Shown: piece by piece, positions 42,496 through 51,649 of the stretch | Layout of the letters: each line of letters opens with the position of its first letter | Numbering within the stretch: the stretch's first letter is position 1 | NCBI RefSeq assembly: GCF_902833085.1 | Contig: NZ_CADFEB010000001.1 | Location: 124,001 to 188,000 of the forward strand | DNA length: 64,000 bases | Origin: Burkholderia ubonensis | GTDB lineage: Bacteria > Pseudomonadota > Gammaproteobacteria > Burkholderiales > Burkholderiaceae | Reading direction: 5' to 3' | The notes under the pieces: generated by a model | The model's input: only the letters and a program-made list of their open reading frames with translations | Databases searched by the model: none | What the model was told of the DNA's origin: nothing | Position numbers and translations under genes: made by a program

Positions 42496-43301
42496 CTCCC
42501 AGCACCCGCGACGACTCCGTGCTGAACCCGGCACGCCCCGCGCCTGCGCGCGCAGCGGCGGCCACCGCGGACCGCACCGTGGCCGACTGCGTCGGCCGGC
42601 TCGACGTCGGCCAACTGCGCGACGACTACACGCGCCAGGGGTCGTTCCTGTATCTCGACACGTTCCTGCCGCCCGACGCGCACGCGAAGCTCGCCGACGC
42701 CGCGCGCGCGCTCACGGCCGACATCAACCGCAATTACCTGCCCGGCCACAAGCAGGGCGGCAGCGTGAGCCGCCACACGATCGATGCGAAGGCGCCGTAC
42801 ATCGCCGAGCTGTACCGCTCGAAGGCGCTGATCGGCCTCCTCGAGAAGCTCACCGGCGACACGCTGCTGCTGTCGCCGGACGACGATCCGCACGCCTACG
42901 CGCTGTATTACTACACGAAGCCGGGCGACCACATCGGCTGGCACTACGACACGTCGTACTACGACGGCCGCCGCTACACGCTGCTGATCGGCGTGATCGA
43001 CGACTCGTCTTGCCGCCTCGACTACGAGCTGCATACGCGCAACCCCGACGTGCCCGACGAACCGGGCACGGTGCAGATCGCCGACGGCGGCATCGTGCTG
43101 TTCGACGGCGACAAGCTGCGCCATCGCGTCACGCCGATGGGCCAGAACGAGATGCGCGTGTCGCTCACGTTCGAATACGTGACCGACCCCGGCATGCGGC
43201 CGTGGAAGCGTTTCATCTCGAACATGAAGGATGCGATCGCGTACTTCGGTTTCCGCCAGGTGTTCAAGCAGCTGGCGACGCGACGCGCGACCGGGTCATG
43301 A
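42492..43301 (+). CDS. 2-Oxoglutarate/Fe(II)-type oxygenase of the phosphonate operon
   Basis: This 269-residue protein has a double-stranded beta-helix oxygenase pattern: an HxD pair at His151/Asp153 (GWHYDTSYYDG), a distal His211 (KLRHRVTPM) and a possible 2-oxoglutarate-binding Arg222 (NEMRVSLTF). The first 30 residues are a disordered Ala/Arg/Pro tail. It starts inside the phosphatidyltransferase stop and its own stop is overlapped by the flippase-like gene, so it is an integral member of the pathway. The likely job is hydroxylating the aminoethylphosphonate headgroup or an acyl chain; sequence alone cannot decide which. Confidence 0.78.
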   Translation: MTPSTRDDSVLNPARPAPARAAAATADRTVADCVGRLDVGQLRDDYTRQGSFLYLDTFLPPDAHAKLADAARALTADINRNYLPGHKQGGSVSRHTIDAKAPYIAELYRSKALIGLLEKLTGDTLLLSPDDDPHAYALYYYTKPGDHIGWHYDTSYYDGRRYTLLIGVIDDSSCRLDYELHTRNPDVPDEPGTVQIADGGIVLFDGDKLRHRVTPMGQNEMRVSLTFEYVTDPGMRPWKRFISNMKDAIAYFGFRQVFKQLATRRATGS

Positions 43302-44299
43302 CACGCGCCGGCATGATCCTGCTGTCCCTCGGGACGGCCCTGTTCGTGGCCCTTCTGGCGTGGCAGGGCGTCGGCGCGGTCGCGTCGACGTTCCTCGCGG
43401 CCGGCTGGGGGCTCGCGCTCGTCGCGGCGTTCCACATCGTGCCGCTCGTGATCGACGCGGCGGCGATCTCGGTGATGTTCCGCAAGGGCGAGCCCGGCGC
43501 CGAGCTCGGCAATGCGCTGCGCGCGCGCTGGGTCGGCGAATCGGTGAACAGCCTGCTGCCCGCCGGGCAGATCGGCGGCCCCGTGCTGATGGTGCGCCAC
43601 CTCGCGCAGCGCGGCACCCGGATGGCGGATGCCGCCGCGGCGATCACCGTCAGCACGACGATGCAGGCGCTTGCACAAATGGCGTTCGCGCTGCTCGGCA
43701 TCGCCGCGTTCAGCATGGTCGCGACGCACGAATCGGCCGCGCACCTGCGCACGCCGGCGCTGATCGCGACCGGCGTGCTCGGCGGCTGCGCGCTGCTGTT
43801 CTATGCCGCGCAGCGGCGCGGGCTGTTCGGCCGCGGCCTGCGCGTCGCGTCGAAGCTGCTCGGCCCGCGCGACTGGTCGTCGCTCGCAACTCGCGCGGAC
43901 GCGATCGACGCGGCGGTCGGCACGCTGTACGGCGAGCGCCGCAAGGTGGCGTCGACTTTCGCGCTGAGTCTCGTCGGCTGGATCGTCGGCACCGCGGAAG
44001 TGTGGCTCGCGCTGCATTTCCTCGGGCATCCGGTGAGCTGGCTCGACGCGCTGCTGCTCGAAAGCGTCGGCCAGGCGATCCGCGGCGCCGCCTTCGCGAT
44101 TCCCGGCTCGCTCGGCGCGCAGGAAGGCGGCTACCTGCTGCTCGCGCCGCTCGTCGGCCTGCCGCCCGACGCGGCGCTCGCGCTGTCGCTCGCGAAGCGC
44201 GCGCGCGAACTCGCGCTCGGGCTGCCCGGCCTGCTCTATCTGCATTTCAGTGAAAGAAACTGGCAGCGGCGCCGTGCGCCGCAGCCCCTCGCCGACTGA
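43298..44299 (+). CDS. LPG-synthase/flippase-like membrane protein (UPF0104 type)
   Basis: This 333-residue protein has seven to eight helices and belongs to the lysylphosphatidylglycerol synthase transmembrane (AglD2/HpnL-like) family. Recognisable segments are [19 protein letters not shown] and [20 protein letters not shown] with EGGYLLLAP. MprF-type proteins use this domain to flip lipids, so here it may move the phosphonolipid to the outer leaflet. It starts in the oxygenase stop (ATGA). A 42-base gap follows before the cytidylyltransferase, with no terminator. Confidence 0.85.
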   Translation: MTRAGMILLSLGTALFVALLAWQGVGAVASTFLAAGWGLALVAAFHIVPLVIDAAAISVMFRKGEPGAELGNALRARWVGESVNSLLPAGQIGGPVLMVRHLAQRGTRMADAAAAITVSTTMQALAQMAFALLGIAAFSMVATHESAAHLRTPALIATGVLGGCALLFYAAQRRGLFGRGLRVASKLLGPRDWSSLATRADAIDAAVGTLYGERRKVASTFALSLVGWIVGTAEVWLALHFLGHPVSWLDALLLESVGQAIRGAAFAIPGSLGAQEGGYLLLAPLVGLPPDAALALSLAKRARELALGLPGLLYLHFSERNWQRRRAPQPLAD

Positions 44300-44341
44300 T
44301 CGGTCAAGCATCGATCGGTCGATTTTTTGGTTGGAGAACAC

Positions 44342-45109
44342 ATGCGAGCCATCATTCTTGCGGCAGGCCTCGGCTTGCGCCTGCAGCAACCTCCCGAAGC
44401 GCAATTCCCGAAGTGTCTGCTGCGCTTCGACGACGCCTCGCTGCTCGAACGCCACCTGCGCGTGCTCGACGCGGCCGGCGTCGACGAGATCGTGCTGGCG
44501 CTGGGCTTCCAGTCCGGCAAGGTCGAGGAAGAACTGAAGCGCCTCGGCCGCCGCGCGGAAATCGTGCTGAACGAGCGCTACGATCTCGGCAGCGTGCTGA
44601 CCGTGCATACCGTTGCCGACGCGATGACGCGCGGCGGCGACGTGCTGCTGATGGACGCCGACGTGCTGTACGACGAAAGCATCCTGCACGCGCTCGTGGC
44701 CAACCCCGACCAGCCGGTCGATCGCCTGCTGATCGACCGCGACTTCGAAGCGGGCGACGAGCCCGTCAAGCTGTGCCTGAAGAACGGCGTGCCCATCGAG
44801 CTGCGCAAGCAGCTCGCGGTCGACCTCGACTACGACACGATCGGCGAATCGGTCGGCTTCTTCCGCTTCACCGAACACACCGCGCGCCGCCTCGCGGCGA
44901 TCGTCGCCGGCTACGTCGACAGCGGCCGCGCGAACATGCCGCACGAGGAAGCCGTGCGCGACCTGCTGCTCGAAGGCGGCCATTCGTTCGACGTCGCCGA
45001 CGTGACGGGCGCGCCGTGGATCGAGATCGACTTCCCGAACGATGTCGCGCGCGCCACGCAGGACATCCTCCCCCTGATTCAACGCACCACCGCCGGAGCT
45101 GCACGATGA
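44342..45109 (+). CDS. Nucleotidyltransferase, probable AEP/phosphocholine-type cytidylyltransferase
   Basis: This 255-residue enzyme has a sugar-nucleotidyltransferase fold: [19 protein letters not shown] (nucleotide loop), [18 protein letters not shown] (Lys motif), [15 protein letters not shown] (metal-binding DxD-like) and [13 protein letters not shown] (second metal site). It resembles LicC/PntC cytidylyltransferases that activate phosphocholine or 2-aminoethylphosphonate with CTP. In this operon it would make CMP-aminoethylphosphonate for the phosphatidyltransferase. GGAG precedes the ATG, and the stop is overlapped by the PEP mutase start. Confidence 0.85.
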   Translation: MRAIILAAGLGLRLQQPPEAQFPKCLLRFDDASLLERHLRVLDAAGVDEIVLALGFQSGKVEEELKRLGRRAEIVLNERYDLGSVLTVHTVADAMTRGGDVLLMDADVLYDESILHALVANPDQPVDRLLIDRDFEAGDEPVKLCLKNGVPIELRKQLAVDLDYDTIGESVGFFRFTEHTARRLAAIVAGYVDSGRANMPHEEAVRDLLLEGGHSFDVADVTGAPWIEIDFPNDVARATQDILPLIQRTTAGAAR

Positions 45110-46794
45110 ACGCACGCGAACCCAACTTCACCGAATCGCGCAGCGCGCGCCTGCGCCGCATGCTCGTCAGCAGCGACCTCGAATTCCTGATGGAAGCGCA
45201 CAACGGCCTGTCCGCGCGGATCGTCCGCGAGGCGGGCTTCAAGGGGATCTGGGCGTCCGGCCTCGCGATCTCCGCGCAGTTCGGCGTGCGCGACAACAAC
45301 GAGGCGAGCTGGACCCAGGTCGTCGACGTGCTCGAGTTCATGGCCGACGCGAGCGACCTGCCGATCCTGCTCGACGGCGACACCGGCTACGGCAACTTCA
45401 ACAACGTGCGCCGCCTCGTGAAGAAGCTCGAGCAGCGCGGCATCGCCGGCGTGTGCATCGAGGACAAGCAGTTCCCGAAAACGAACAGCTTCATCGACGG
45501 CGAACGCCAGCCGCTCGCCGAGATCGACGAGTTCTGCGGCAAGATCAAGGCCGGCAAGGATTCGCAGAGCGACCCGGACTTCTCGATCGTCGCGCGCGTC
45601 GAAGCGCTGATCGCCGGCTGGGGGATGGACGAGGCGCTGCGCCGCGCGAACGCGTATGCGGAAGCCGGCGCGGACGCGATCCTGATCCACAGCAAGCTGT
45701 CGCGCCCGGACGAGATCCTGCAGTTCGCGCGCGAATGGAGCGGCAAGGCGCCGCTCGTGATCGTGCCGACCAAGTACTACAGCACGCCGACCGACGTGTT
45801 CCGCCAGGCCGGCATCAGCACCGTGATCTGGGCGAACCACCTGATCCGCGCATCGGCGTCCGCGATGCAGGCCGTCGCGCGCGAAATCCACGAGAACGAA
45901 ACGCTGATCAACGTCGAAGACCGCGTCGCGTCGGTCAACGAGATCTTCCGCCTGCAGGACGCCGACGAGTATTCGGCGGCCGAGCGCATCTACCTGTCGT
46001 CGTCGTCGCGCGCGTCGAACGCCGCGATCGTGCTCGCCGCGAGCCGCGGCAAGGGGCTGGAAGCCGTCACCGAGGACAAGCCGAAGGTGATGCTGCCGGT
46101 CGCCGGCAAGCCGCTGTTGCGCTGGCTCGTCGACGGCTTCAAGAAGCACGGCGTGAACGACATCACCGTGGTCGGCGGCTACCGCGCCGACGCGATCGAC
46201 ACGTCGGGCATCAAGCTCGTCGTCAACGAGCGCCATGCGCAGACGGGCGAGCTCGCGTCGCTCGCGTGCGCGGCCGAGCGCCTGACCGGCGACACCGTGA
46301 TCTCGTACGGCGACCTGCTGTTCCGCAGCTACATCCTGCGCGACCTCGCGGAAAGCGAGGCGGAATTCAGCGTCGTCGTCGATTCGTCGCTGACGCAGCC
46401 GACGAACCAGAGCGTGCGCGACTTCGCGCTCTGCTCCGCTGCCGACGACCGCGGCCTGTTCGGCCAGAAGACCTATCTGCAGCGCGTGTCGAGCGATGTC
46501 GCCGAAGGCACGCCGCACGGCCGCTGGATCGGCCTGCTGAACGTGCGCGGCGCGGGCGTCGACCGTCTGAAGGCGATGCTCGCGACGCTGCAGGCGCGTC
46601 CTGATTTCGACACGCTCGACATCCCGTCGCTGCTCAACGAACTGATCGCCGCCGGCGAGAAGATCGAGGTGCAGTACGTGCACGGCCATTGGCGCGGCGT
46701 CAACGATCTCGAAGACTTCCGCCGCGCGGGCGACTTCGCGCACGGCCAGACGCCGCTGTCCGAACCGGGCGCCGGCAACGGAGGCGCGCAATGA
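45106..46794 (+). CDS. pepM: PEP mutase fused to a nucleotidyltransferase domain
   Basis: Residues 1-300 of this 562-residue protein are phosphoenolpyruvate mutase, identified by the strict signature [11 protein letters not shown] (119-129) that separates it from isocitrate lyases; [16 protein letters not shown] and [12 protein letters not shown] are also typical. It forms the C-P bond of phosphonopyruvate. Residues 305-550 are a second nucleotidyltransferase-like domain ([63 protein letters not shown]). Its nucleotide loop has AASRGKGL in place of the usual AAGxGxRL. PepM-nucleotidyltransferase fusions are known to mark pathways that make nucleotide-activated phosphonates. Confidence 0.93.
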   Translation: MNAREPNFTESRSARLRRMLVSSDLEFLMEAHNGLSARIVREAGFKGIWASGLAISAQFGVRDNNEASWTQVVDVLEFMADASDLPILLDGDTGYGNFNNVRRLVKKLEQRGIAGVCIEDKQFPKTNSFIDGERQPLAEIDEFCGKIKAGKDSQSDPDFSIVARVEALIAGWGMDEALRRANAYAEAGADAILIHSKLSRPDEILQFAREWSGKAPLVIVPTKYYSTPTDVFRQAGISTVIWANHLIRASASAMQAVAREIHENETLINVEDRVASVNEIFRLQDADEYSAAERIYLSSSSRASNAAIVLAASRGKGLEAVTEDKPKVMLPVAGKPLLRWLVDGFKKHGVNDITVVGGYRADAIDTSGIKLVVNERHAQTGELASLACAAERLTGDTVISYGDLLFRSYILRDLAESEAEFSVVVDSSLTQPTNQSVRDFALCSAADDRGLFGQKTYLQRVSSDVAEGTPHGRWIGLLNVRGAGVDRLKAMLATLQARPDFDTLDIPSLLNELIAAGEKIEVQYVHGHWRGVNDLEDFRRAGDFAHGQTPLSEPGAGNGGAQ

Positions 46795-47978
46795 TCGAAG
46801 CGGCCCAGTTCGTCGAGGCCGCCCGCGCGCGCGGCTTCGACTGGTACGCGGGCGTGCCCTGCTCGTACCTGACGCCGTTCATCAACTACGTGCTGCAGGA
46901 CCCGACGCTGCACTACGTGTCGGCCGCGAACGAAGGCGATGCGGTCGCGCTGATCGCTGGCGCGACGCTCGGCGGCAAGCGCGGGATCGCGATGATGCAG
47001 AACTCGGGGCTCGGCAATGCGGTGAGCCCGCTCACGTCGCTCACGTGGACGTTCCGCCTGCCGCAGCTGCTGATCGTCACGTGGCGCGGCCAGCCGGGCG
47101 TGCCCGACGAGCCGCAGCACGCGCTGATGGGGCCGATCACGCCCGCGATGCTCGATACGATGGAGATCCCTTGGGAGACCTTCCCGACCGATCCCGACGC
47201 GGTCGGCCCGGCGCTCGACCGTGCGATCGCGCACATGGACGCGACGGGCCGCCCGTACGCGCTCGTGATGCAGAAAGGCAGCGTCGCGCCGTATGAGCTG
47301 AAGGCCAATCCGGCGGCGACGCCGCGCGCGCACGTTGCCGCGCAATCGTCGTCGCGCGCCGCGTCGGCCGACGCATGGCCGACCCGCCACGACGCGCTGC
47401 AGCGTGTGGTCGCGCACACGCCGGTCGATTCGACCGTCGTGCTCGCATCCACCGGCTTCTGCGGCCGCGAGCTGTACGCGCTCGACGATCGCCCGAACCA
47501 GCTGTACATGGTCGGCTCGATGGGCTGCGTGACGCCGCTCGCGCTGGGCCTCGCGCTCGCGCGGCCCGACCTGAAGGTCGTCGCGGTCGACGGCGACGGC
47601 GCCGCGCTGATGCGCATGGGCGCGTTCGCGACGCTCGGCGCCTACGGCCCTTCCAACCTCACGCACGTACTGCTCGACAACGGCGCGCACGAATCGACGG
47701 GCGGCCAGGCCACCGTGTCGCAGCACGTGTCGTTCGCCGGCGTCGGCGCCGCGTGCGGCTACGCGTCGGCGGTCGAAGGCGACACGCTCGACGTGCTCGA
47801 CGCTGCCCTCTCCCGCTCGTCGCGCGCGGACGGCGCGCAATTCGTGCGCATCGCGATCCGCACCGGCGTGCCCGACGGCCTGCCGCGCCCGACCGTCACG
47901 CCGGTCGAGGTCAAGACCCGCCTGATGCGGCACATCGGCGCCGCGCAGACCGAAGCCCAAGCCGAAGGAGCCCAATGA
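46791..47978 (+). CDS. ppd: Phosphonopyruvate decarboxylase
   Basis: This 395-residue thiamine-diphosphate enzyme drives the unfavourable PEP mutase reaction forward by converting phosphonopyruvate to phosphonoacetaldehyde. The family start [19 protein letters not shown], the activating Glu in [14 protein letters not shown], and the ThDP/Mg motif [16 protein letters not shown] ending in LLDN are all present. It starts inside the PepM stop (ATGA) and overlaps the transaminase gene the same way, as expected for enzymes that hand over an unstable intermediate. Confidence 0.93.
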   Translation: MIEAAQFVEAARARGFDWYAGVPCSYLTPFINYVLQDPTLHYVSAANEGDAVALIAGATLGGKRGIAMMQNSGLGNAVSPLTSLTWTFRLPQLLIVTWRGQPGVPDEPQHALMGPITPAMLDTMEIPWETFPTDPDAVGPALDRAIAHMDATGRPYALVMQKGSVAPYELKANPAATPRAHVAAQSSSRAASADAWPTRHDALQRVVAHTPVDSTVVLASTGFCGRELYALDDRPNQLYMVGSMGCVTPLALGLALARPDLKVVAVDGDGAALMRMGAFATLGAYGPSNLTHVLLDNGAHESTGGQATVSQHVSFAGVGAACGYASAVEGDTLDVLDAALSRSSRADGAQFVRIAIRTGVPDGLPRPTVTPVEVKTRLMRHIGAAQTEAQAEGAQ

Positions 47979-49042
47979 TGCTGTTGCTGAATCCCGGCCC
48001 GGTCACGCTGTCCGAACGCGTGCGCCGCAGCCTGCTGCAACCCGACCTGTGCCATCGCGAAAGCGAGTTCTTCGACCTGCAGGACGAGGCGCGCGCGCGG
48101 CTCGTCGCCGCGTACGAGCTCGACCCGGCCGAATGGGCCGCCGTGCTGATGACGGGCTCGGGCACCGCCGCCGTCGAAAGCATGATCGCGGCGCTCGTGC
48201 CGCAGGGCGGCAAGCTGCTCGTGATCGAGAACGGCGTGTACGGCGAGCGAATCGCGCAGATCGCGACGCAGTATGCGATTCCGCATGAAGTGCTCAAGCA
48301 CGAGTGGATGCAGGCGCCCGACCTCGCGCAGATCGCCGCGCGGCTCGACGCGGGCGGCTTCTCGCACGTCGCCGTGATCCATCACGAAACGACGACCGGC
48401 CGCCTGAACGATCTCGGCGCGATCGCCGACGTGTGCCGCGCGCGCGGCGTGAAGCTGCTCGTCGACGGCGTCAGCAGCTTCGGCGCGGAAGCGATCGATT
48501 TTGCCGGCGGCGACATCGACGCGGTTGCCGCGACCGCGAACAAGTGCCTGCACGGCGTGCCGGGCGCGGCGTTCGTGATCGTGCGCCGCAGCGCGCTCGC
48601 GCAGGCCGCGAGCCGCACGTACTACCTCGACCTCGGCCGCCTCGCGAAGCTGCAGGACCAGCGCAACACGCCGTTCACGCCGTCGGTGCACGCGTACTAT
48701 GCGCTCGTCGAGGCGCTGCGCGAATTCGACGAAGCCGGCGGCTGGCGTGCACGCCACGCACGCTACAAGGCGCTCGCCGACCAGGCGCAGGCGGGCCTGG
48801 CCGCGCGCGGGATGCCGCTCGTGCTGCCGGAGGGCGCGTCGTCGGTCGTGCTGCGCGCGTACCGTCTGCCGCAGGGCGTGACGTACGAGCAGCTGCACGA
48901 CGGGCTGAAGGCGCGCGGCTTCGTGATCTACGCGGGGCAAGGCGGGCTGTCGAAGGAACTGTTCCGCATCTCGACGATGGGCGCGATCGAAGCGGCCGAT
49001 GTCGAGCGGTTGCTGGATGGGTTCAGTGCGTTGACGCGCTGA
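47975..49042 (+). CDS. phnW: 2-Aminoethylphosphonate transaminase
   Basis: This 355-residue PLP aminotransferase (fold type I, class V) begins LLLNPGPVTLSERVRRSLL, and the PLP lysine is in AATANKCLHGVPGAAFV, with the cofactor Asp in LVDGVSSFGAEAIDF. PhnW is best known for degrading 2-aminoethylphosphonate, but beside PEP mutase and its decarboxylase it works in reverse to make 2-aminoethylphosphonate from phosphonoacetaldehyde. GAAGGAG precedes the ATG, which overlaps the decarboxylase stop. It is the last gene of the operon; a strong terminator follows 24 bases later. Confidence 0.92.
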   Translation: MMLLLNPGPVTLSERVRRSLLQPDLCHRESEFFDLQDEARARLVAAYELDPAEWAAVLMTGSGTAAVESMIAALVPQGGKLLVIENGVYGERIAQIATQYAIPHEVLKHEWMQAPDLAQIAARLDAGGFSHVAVIHHETTTGRLNDLGAIADVCRARGVKLLVDGVSSFGAEAIDFAGGDIDAVAATANKCLHGVPGAAFVIVRRSALAQAASRTYYLDLGRLAKLQDQRNTPFTPSVHAYYALVEALREFDEAGGWRARHARYKALADQAQAGLAARGMPLVLPEGASSVVLRAYRLPQGVTYEQLHDGLKARGFVIYAGQGGLSKELFRISTMGAIEAADVERLLDGFSALTR

Positions 49043-49066
49043 CGTCCGCGCGCCCTTCGTCGCAAT

Positions 49067-49088
49067 AAGGCCCGCATGGGCCTTTTTT
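49067..49088 (+). terminator. Rho-independent terminator of the phosphonolipid operon
   Basis: AAGGCCC and GGGCCTT form a 7-bp stem with a GCAT loop, continuing into six T residues. Confidence 0.9.
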
Positions 49089-49316
49089 CTTGCTTCTTTG
49101 TGGATTTCCGTGGAGGTCGCTTGCCGACCCATACCGGCCCTTGGATGCGGTGCGAGCTTAACGGCGGCTTCCAACGCACAACGGCCGCTAATCAACTAGC
49201 GCAACACGGCAAAGTCCGGTTCACACAATGGTCGTTTCGAACTAATATCACATGCGATCCGATTCTCCTTCGCAGTGGTTGAACTTCCTCGAAAAATTTC
49301 TACGAAAGGATAAGTG

Positions 49317-50531
49317 ATGACGGGACATCGTGTACGCCTGCTATTCAATGCGGAAAGCAGTCACGGTGACGAACTGGCAGATCTTTTTTCGCGCGCCTCC
49401 CGGTTTGATTGCATGGTGGCTTTCGCGAATTTGTCCGGTCTTATGCACATCGTCAGCGCACTGGAGGCGGCCCTGTCCAATGGGATGGAAGCGCGATTCG
49501 CAGTCGGTCTCGATTTCTACCAAACTTCCCCTAATTTACTTTACAAGCTACTCTCGCTTGAAAAGACGAAACGGTTACAACTCTTTATCAGCGTGTCCCG
49601 CTATACCTTTCACCCTAAGGTATACGCCTTTGCCTTCGACTCGGGATGCACCATAGTCACCGGCTCTGCCAATCTCACGTCGGGTGGCTTTGCAGGCAAC
49701 TACGAGGCATCAACAGTCGTAGAGGATCCCAGTGGCCAGTTGATGAGCACGCTGAGCCAGTACTTCGACGGGCTAATCGAAGAAAATGAACTGATCCCCG
49801 CAAACAAGAAACTGATCGACGATTATGCGCAGAGACATACTTTGTATCACGCACATCACTTCGTGGCAAACAAGCGCTTTAGCCGCGCGATCAATGACGC
49901 AGGCGCTGAGATGCTCACGCTGAGAGAAATCCTTGCCGAAATGAAAACTGACATGTCCGAGTCAGGCTTTGCTTCCCAGATTCAAGTGCGGCGCGCGTGT
50001 CGAGAAGGAGCCCGTAAAATCATTCAGGATCTTGCGACGGGCCGGCGCCTCGGACCGGAAGACTTTGTGCTTCGATATGAAGATCTAATCAGCCACTTCC
50101 ATTCCGGCGGGCTACATCGAGGCAAAAATGTTATCGCAAAGAGCCCCGGTTCATTTCTTGATGGATTAGCCAGCATCACCAAAAGCATTCCAGATGAGCC
50201 GTCGGATGCCTATCGCTTGTTGCATGAGCATTTCCTAGATGTCGACCGTGCGGGCGTGAATGTAATCACGGAAATCCTTCACGCGATCGACAGCGATAAA
50301 TTCGCCGTGATGAACCAAAATGCGGTGTCCGGGTTGAGGAAGGCAAAAATCACTGACTTCCCACCGAAGCCAACGAAAAAAAACGTCAACCCGGACACCT
50401 ATGCTTCGTTCTGCGAGAAGGCCACGCATGTGCGAAATCAATTGGGTCTCCGCGATTTCACTGAACTGGACGCGCTATTTAATTACGCTTACTGGCACCC
50501 AATCGAGGAGTTGGACGAGCCCGAAGAATGA
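49317..50531 (+). CDS. PLD-family nuclease-like protein
   Basis: This 404-residue protein has an N-terminal phospholipase-D-like domain (residues 1-150). The single HKD-type motif reads FHPKVYAFAFDSGCTIVTGS followed by ANLTSGGFAGNYE, giving the H-x-K and the downstream Asn/Glu seen in BfiI- and NucT-like nucleases that act as dimers. The remaining 250 residues are helical, with a Lys-rich central part, and could recognise a target. AAAGGA precedes the ATG. GC content is well below the flanks, and it stands alone between the phosphonolipid terminator and a native exported-protein gene, which suggests an acquired defence or restriction-type function. Confidence 0.78.
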   Translation: MTGHRVRLLFNAESSHGDELADLFSRASRFDCMVAFANLSGLMHIVSALEAALSNGMEARFAVGLDFYQTSPNLLYKLLSLEKTKRLQLFISVSRYTFHPKVYAFAFDSGCTIVTGSANLTSGGFAGNYEASTVVEDPSGQLMSTLSQYFDGLIEENELIPANKKLIDDYAQRHTLYHAHHFVANKRFSRAINDAGAEMLTLREILAEMKTDMSESGFASQIQVRRACREGARKIIQDLATGRRLGPEDFVLRYEDLISHFHSGGLHRGKNVIAKSPGSFLDGLASITKSIPDEPSDAYRLLHEHFLDVDRAGVNVITEILHAIDSDKFAVMNQNAVSGLRKAKITDFPPKPTKKNVNPDTYASFCEKATHVRNQLGLRDFTELDALFNYAYWHPIEELDEPEE

Positions 50532-50799
50532 TGCGCTCGCGATCGCGACCTCAATCTGCGCCAAACCCTATATGGTAAGAACGCGAACTCACCGACGCCA
50601 CTTATCGAGCGATCGACTACAGTACATCCGTACCGATTGGCGATGCGGCCGGCATATTCAGCGCGCAAGTGGCCGATAACTTATGCAGAGCCGACACCCA
50701 AACGCCGGGCCTGCGATCGCGGTGAAAGTCCCTTCCTGGCCGAACACCGACAGTCTGAGCCGCGTTCCCCCGGTAATCTGCGATGAACTTCTTTCAGCC

Positions 50800-51612
50800 A
50801 TGACCACGCTCGTTCGCTTCGCCCCGTTGCTGGCGCTTGCCGCCGCTCCCCTCGCCCATGCCGCCGACGCTCAGCCTTGCGGCGACGACACGATCGCCGC
50901 CGTCGCCCGCTGGGCCGGCATCGCCGACTCGAGCATCGTCGCGCGCGCAACGAACGGGCTCGTCGTCGCGTCGGCCTGCAAGGTCATGCCGAACGCGCCG
51001 GGCACGACGATCGCGGCCGCCGCGTTCGATTCGCTCCCGAAGAGCAAGAATCCGGACGACAGCAACAAGCTGCAGGTCATCGCGCTTGTCGAGAGCGGCA
51101 AGGTGGTGGCGGCCGAGCGCTCGATCATCGAGGAAGACGCCGCCACGGAAGTCGGCCCGGACAGCTATCGCATCGATACCGCGCCTTACCGGCTGTCGCC
51201 CGACGATCGCGCGTTCTGCGTCGTCTTCACGAGCAGCGCCCGCGGTGCGAGCTGCCCCGACGCCGACGCCGGACACGAACTGACCCTGTGGATACGCGAA
51301 GGCAACCGCATCCGCCCGGTGTTCGGCACCAACCTCTACGGCTGGGTCAGTGTCGAAGGCACGGCATGCGGCCCCGGCGTCGGCGACGCGCGCAGTGAAT
51401 CCGCACACCTGACGATCGCCGTCGAGAAGACCTCGAGCCACGGTTTCGCGGACCTGTCGCTCACGGCCCGCATCACGAAAACGCAGCGCAAGGACAACGC
51501 ATACTCGGACACCGGCAAGCGAACCGCACGCACGATCGTCCGCTACGACGGCAAGTCGTACGGGATCGATATGTTCCGGAACTTCTGGTATCCGCGCTCC
51601 GCGATGCAATGA
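50800..51612 (+). CDS. Exported protein of unknown function
   Basis: This 270-residue protein has a clear signal peptide (MTTLVRFAPLLALAAAPLAH, cleavage after AHA). The mature part is beta-rich with several cysteines (QPCGDD, ASACKV, AFCVVF, ASCPDA, TACGPG) likely to form disulfides in the periplasm. No family is recognised. The ATG at 50800 begins the signal peptide; the frame upstream runs into low-GC island sequence. High-GC codon use marks it as native. It converges with the acyltransferase gene. Confidence 0.75.
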   Translation: MTTLVRFAPLLALAAAPLAHAADAQPCGDDTIAAVARWAGIADSSIVARATNGLVVASACKVMPNAPGTTIAAAAFDSLPKSKNPDDSNKLQVIALVESGKVVAAERSIIEEDAATEVGPDSYRIDTAPYRLSPDDRAFCVVFTSSARGASCPDADAGHELTLWIREGNRIRPVFGTNLYGWVSVEGTACGPGVGDARSESAHLTIAVEKTSSHGFADLSLTARITKTQRKDNAYSDTGKRTARTIVRYDGKSYGIDMFRNFWYPRSAMQ

Positions 51613-51649
51613 TGCGGCGACGGGATCGCGCCGCCGTGACTCCGCCCGC

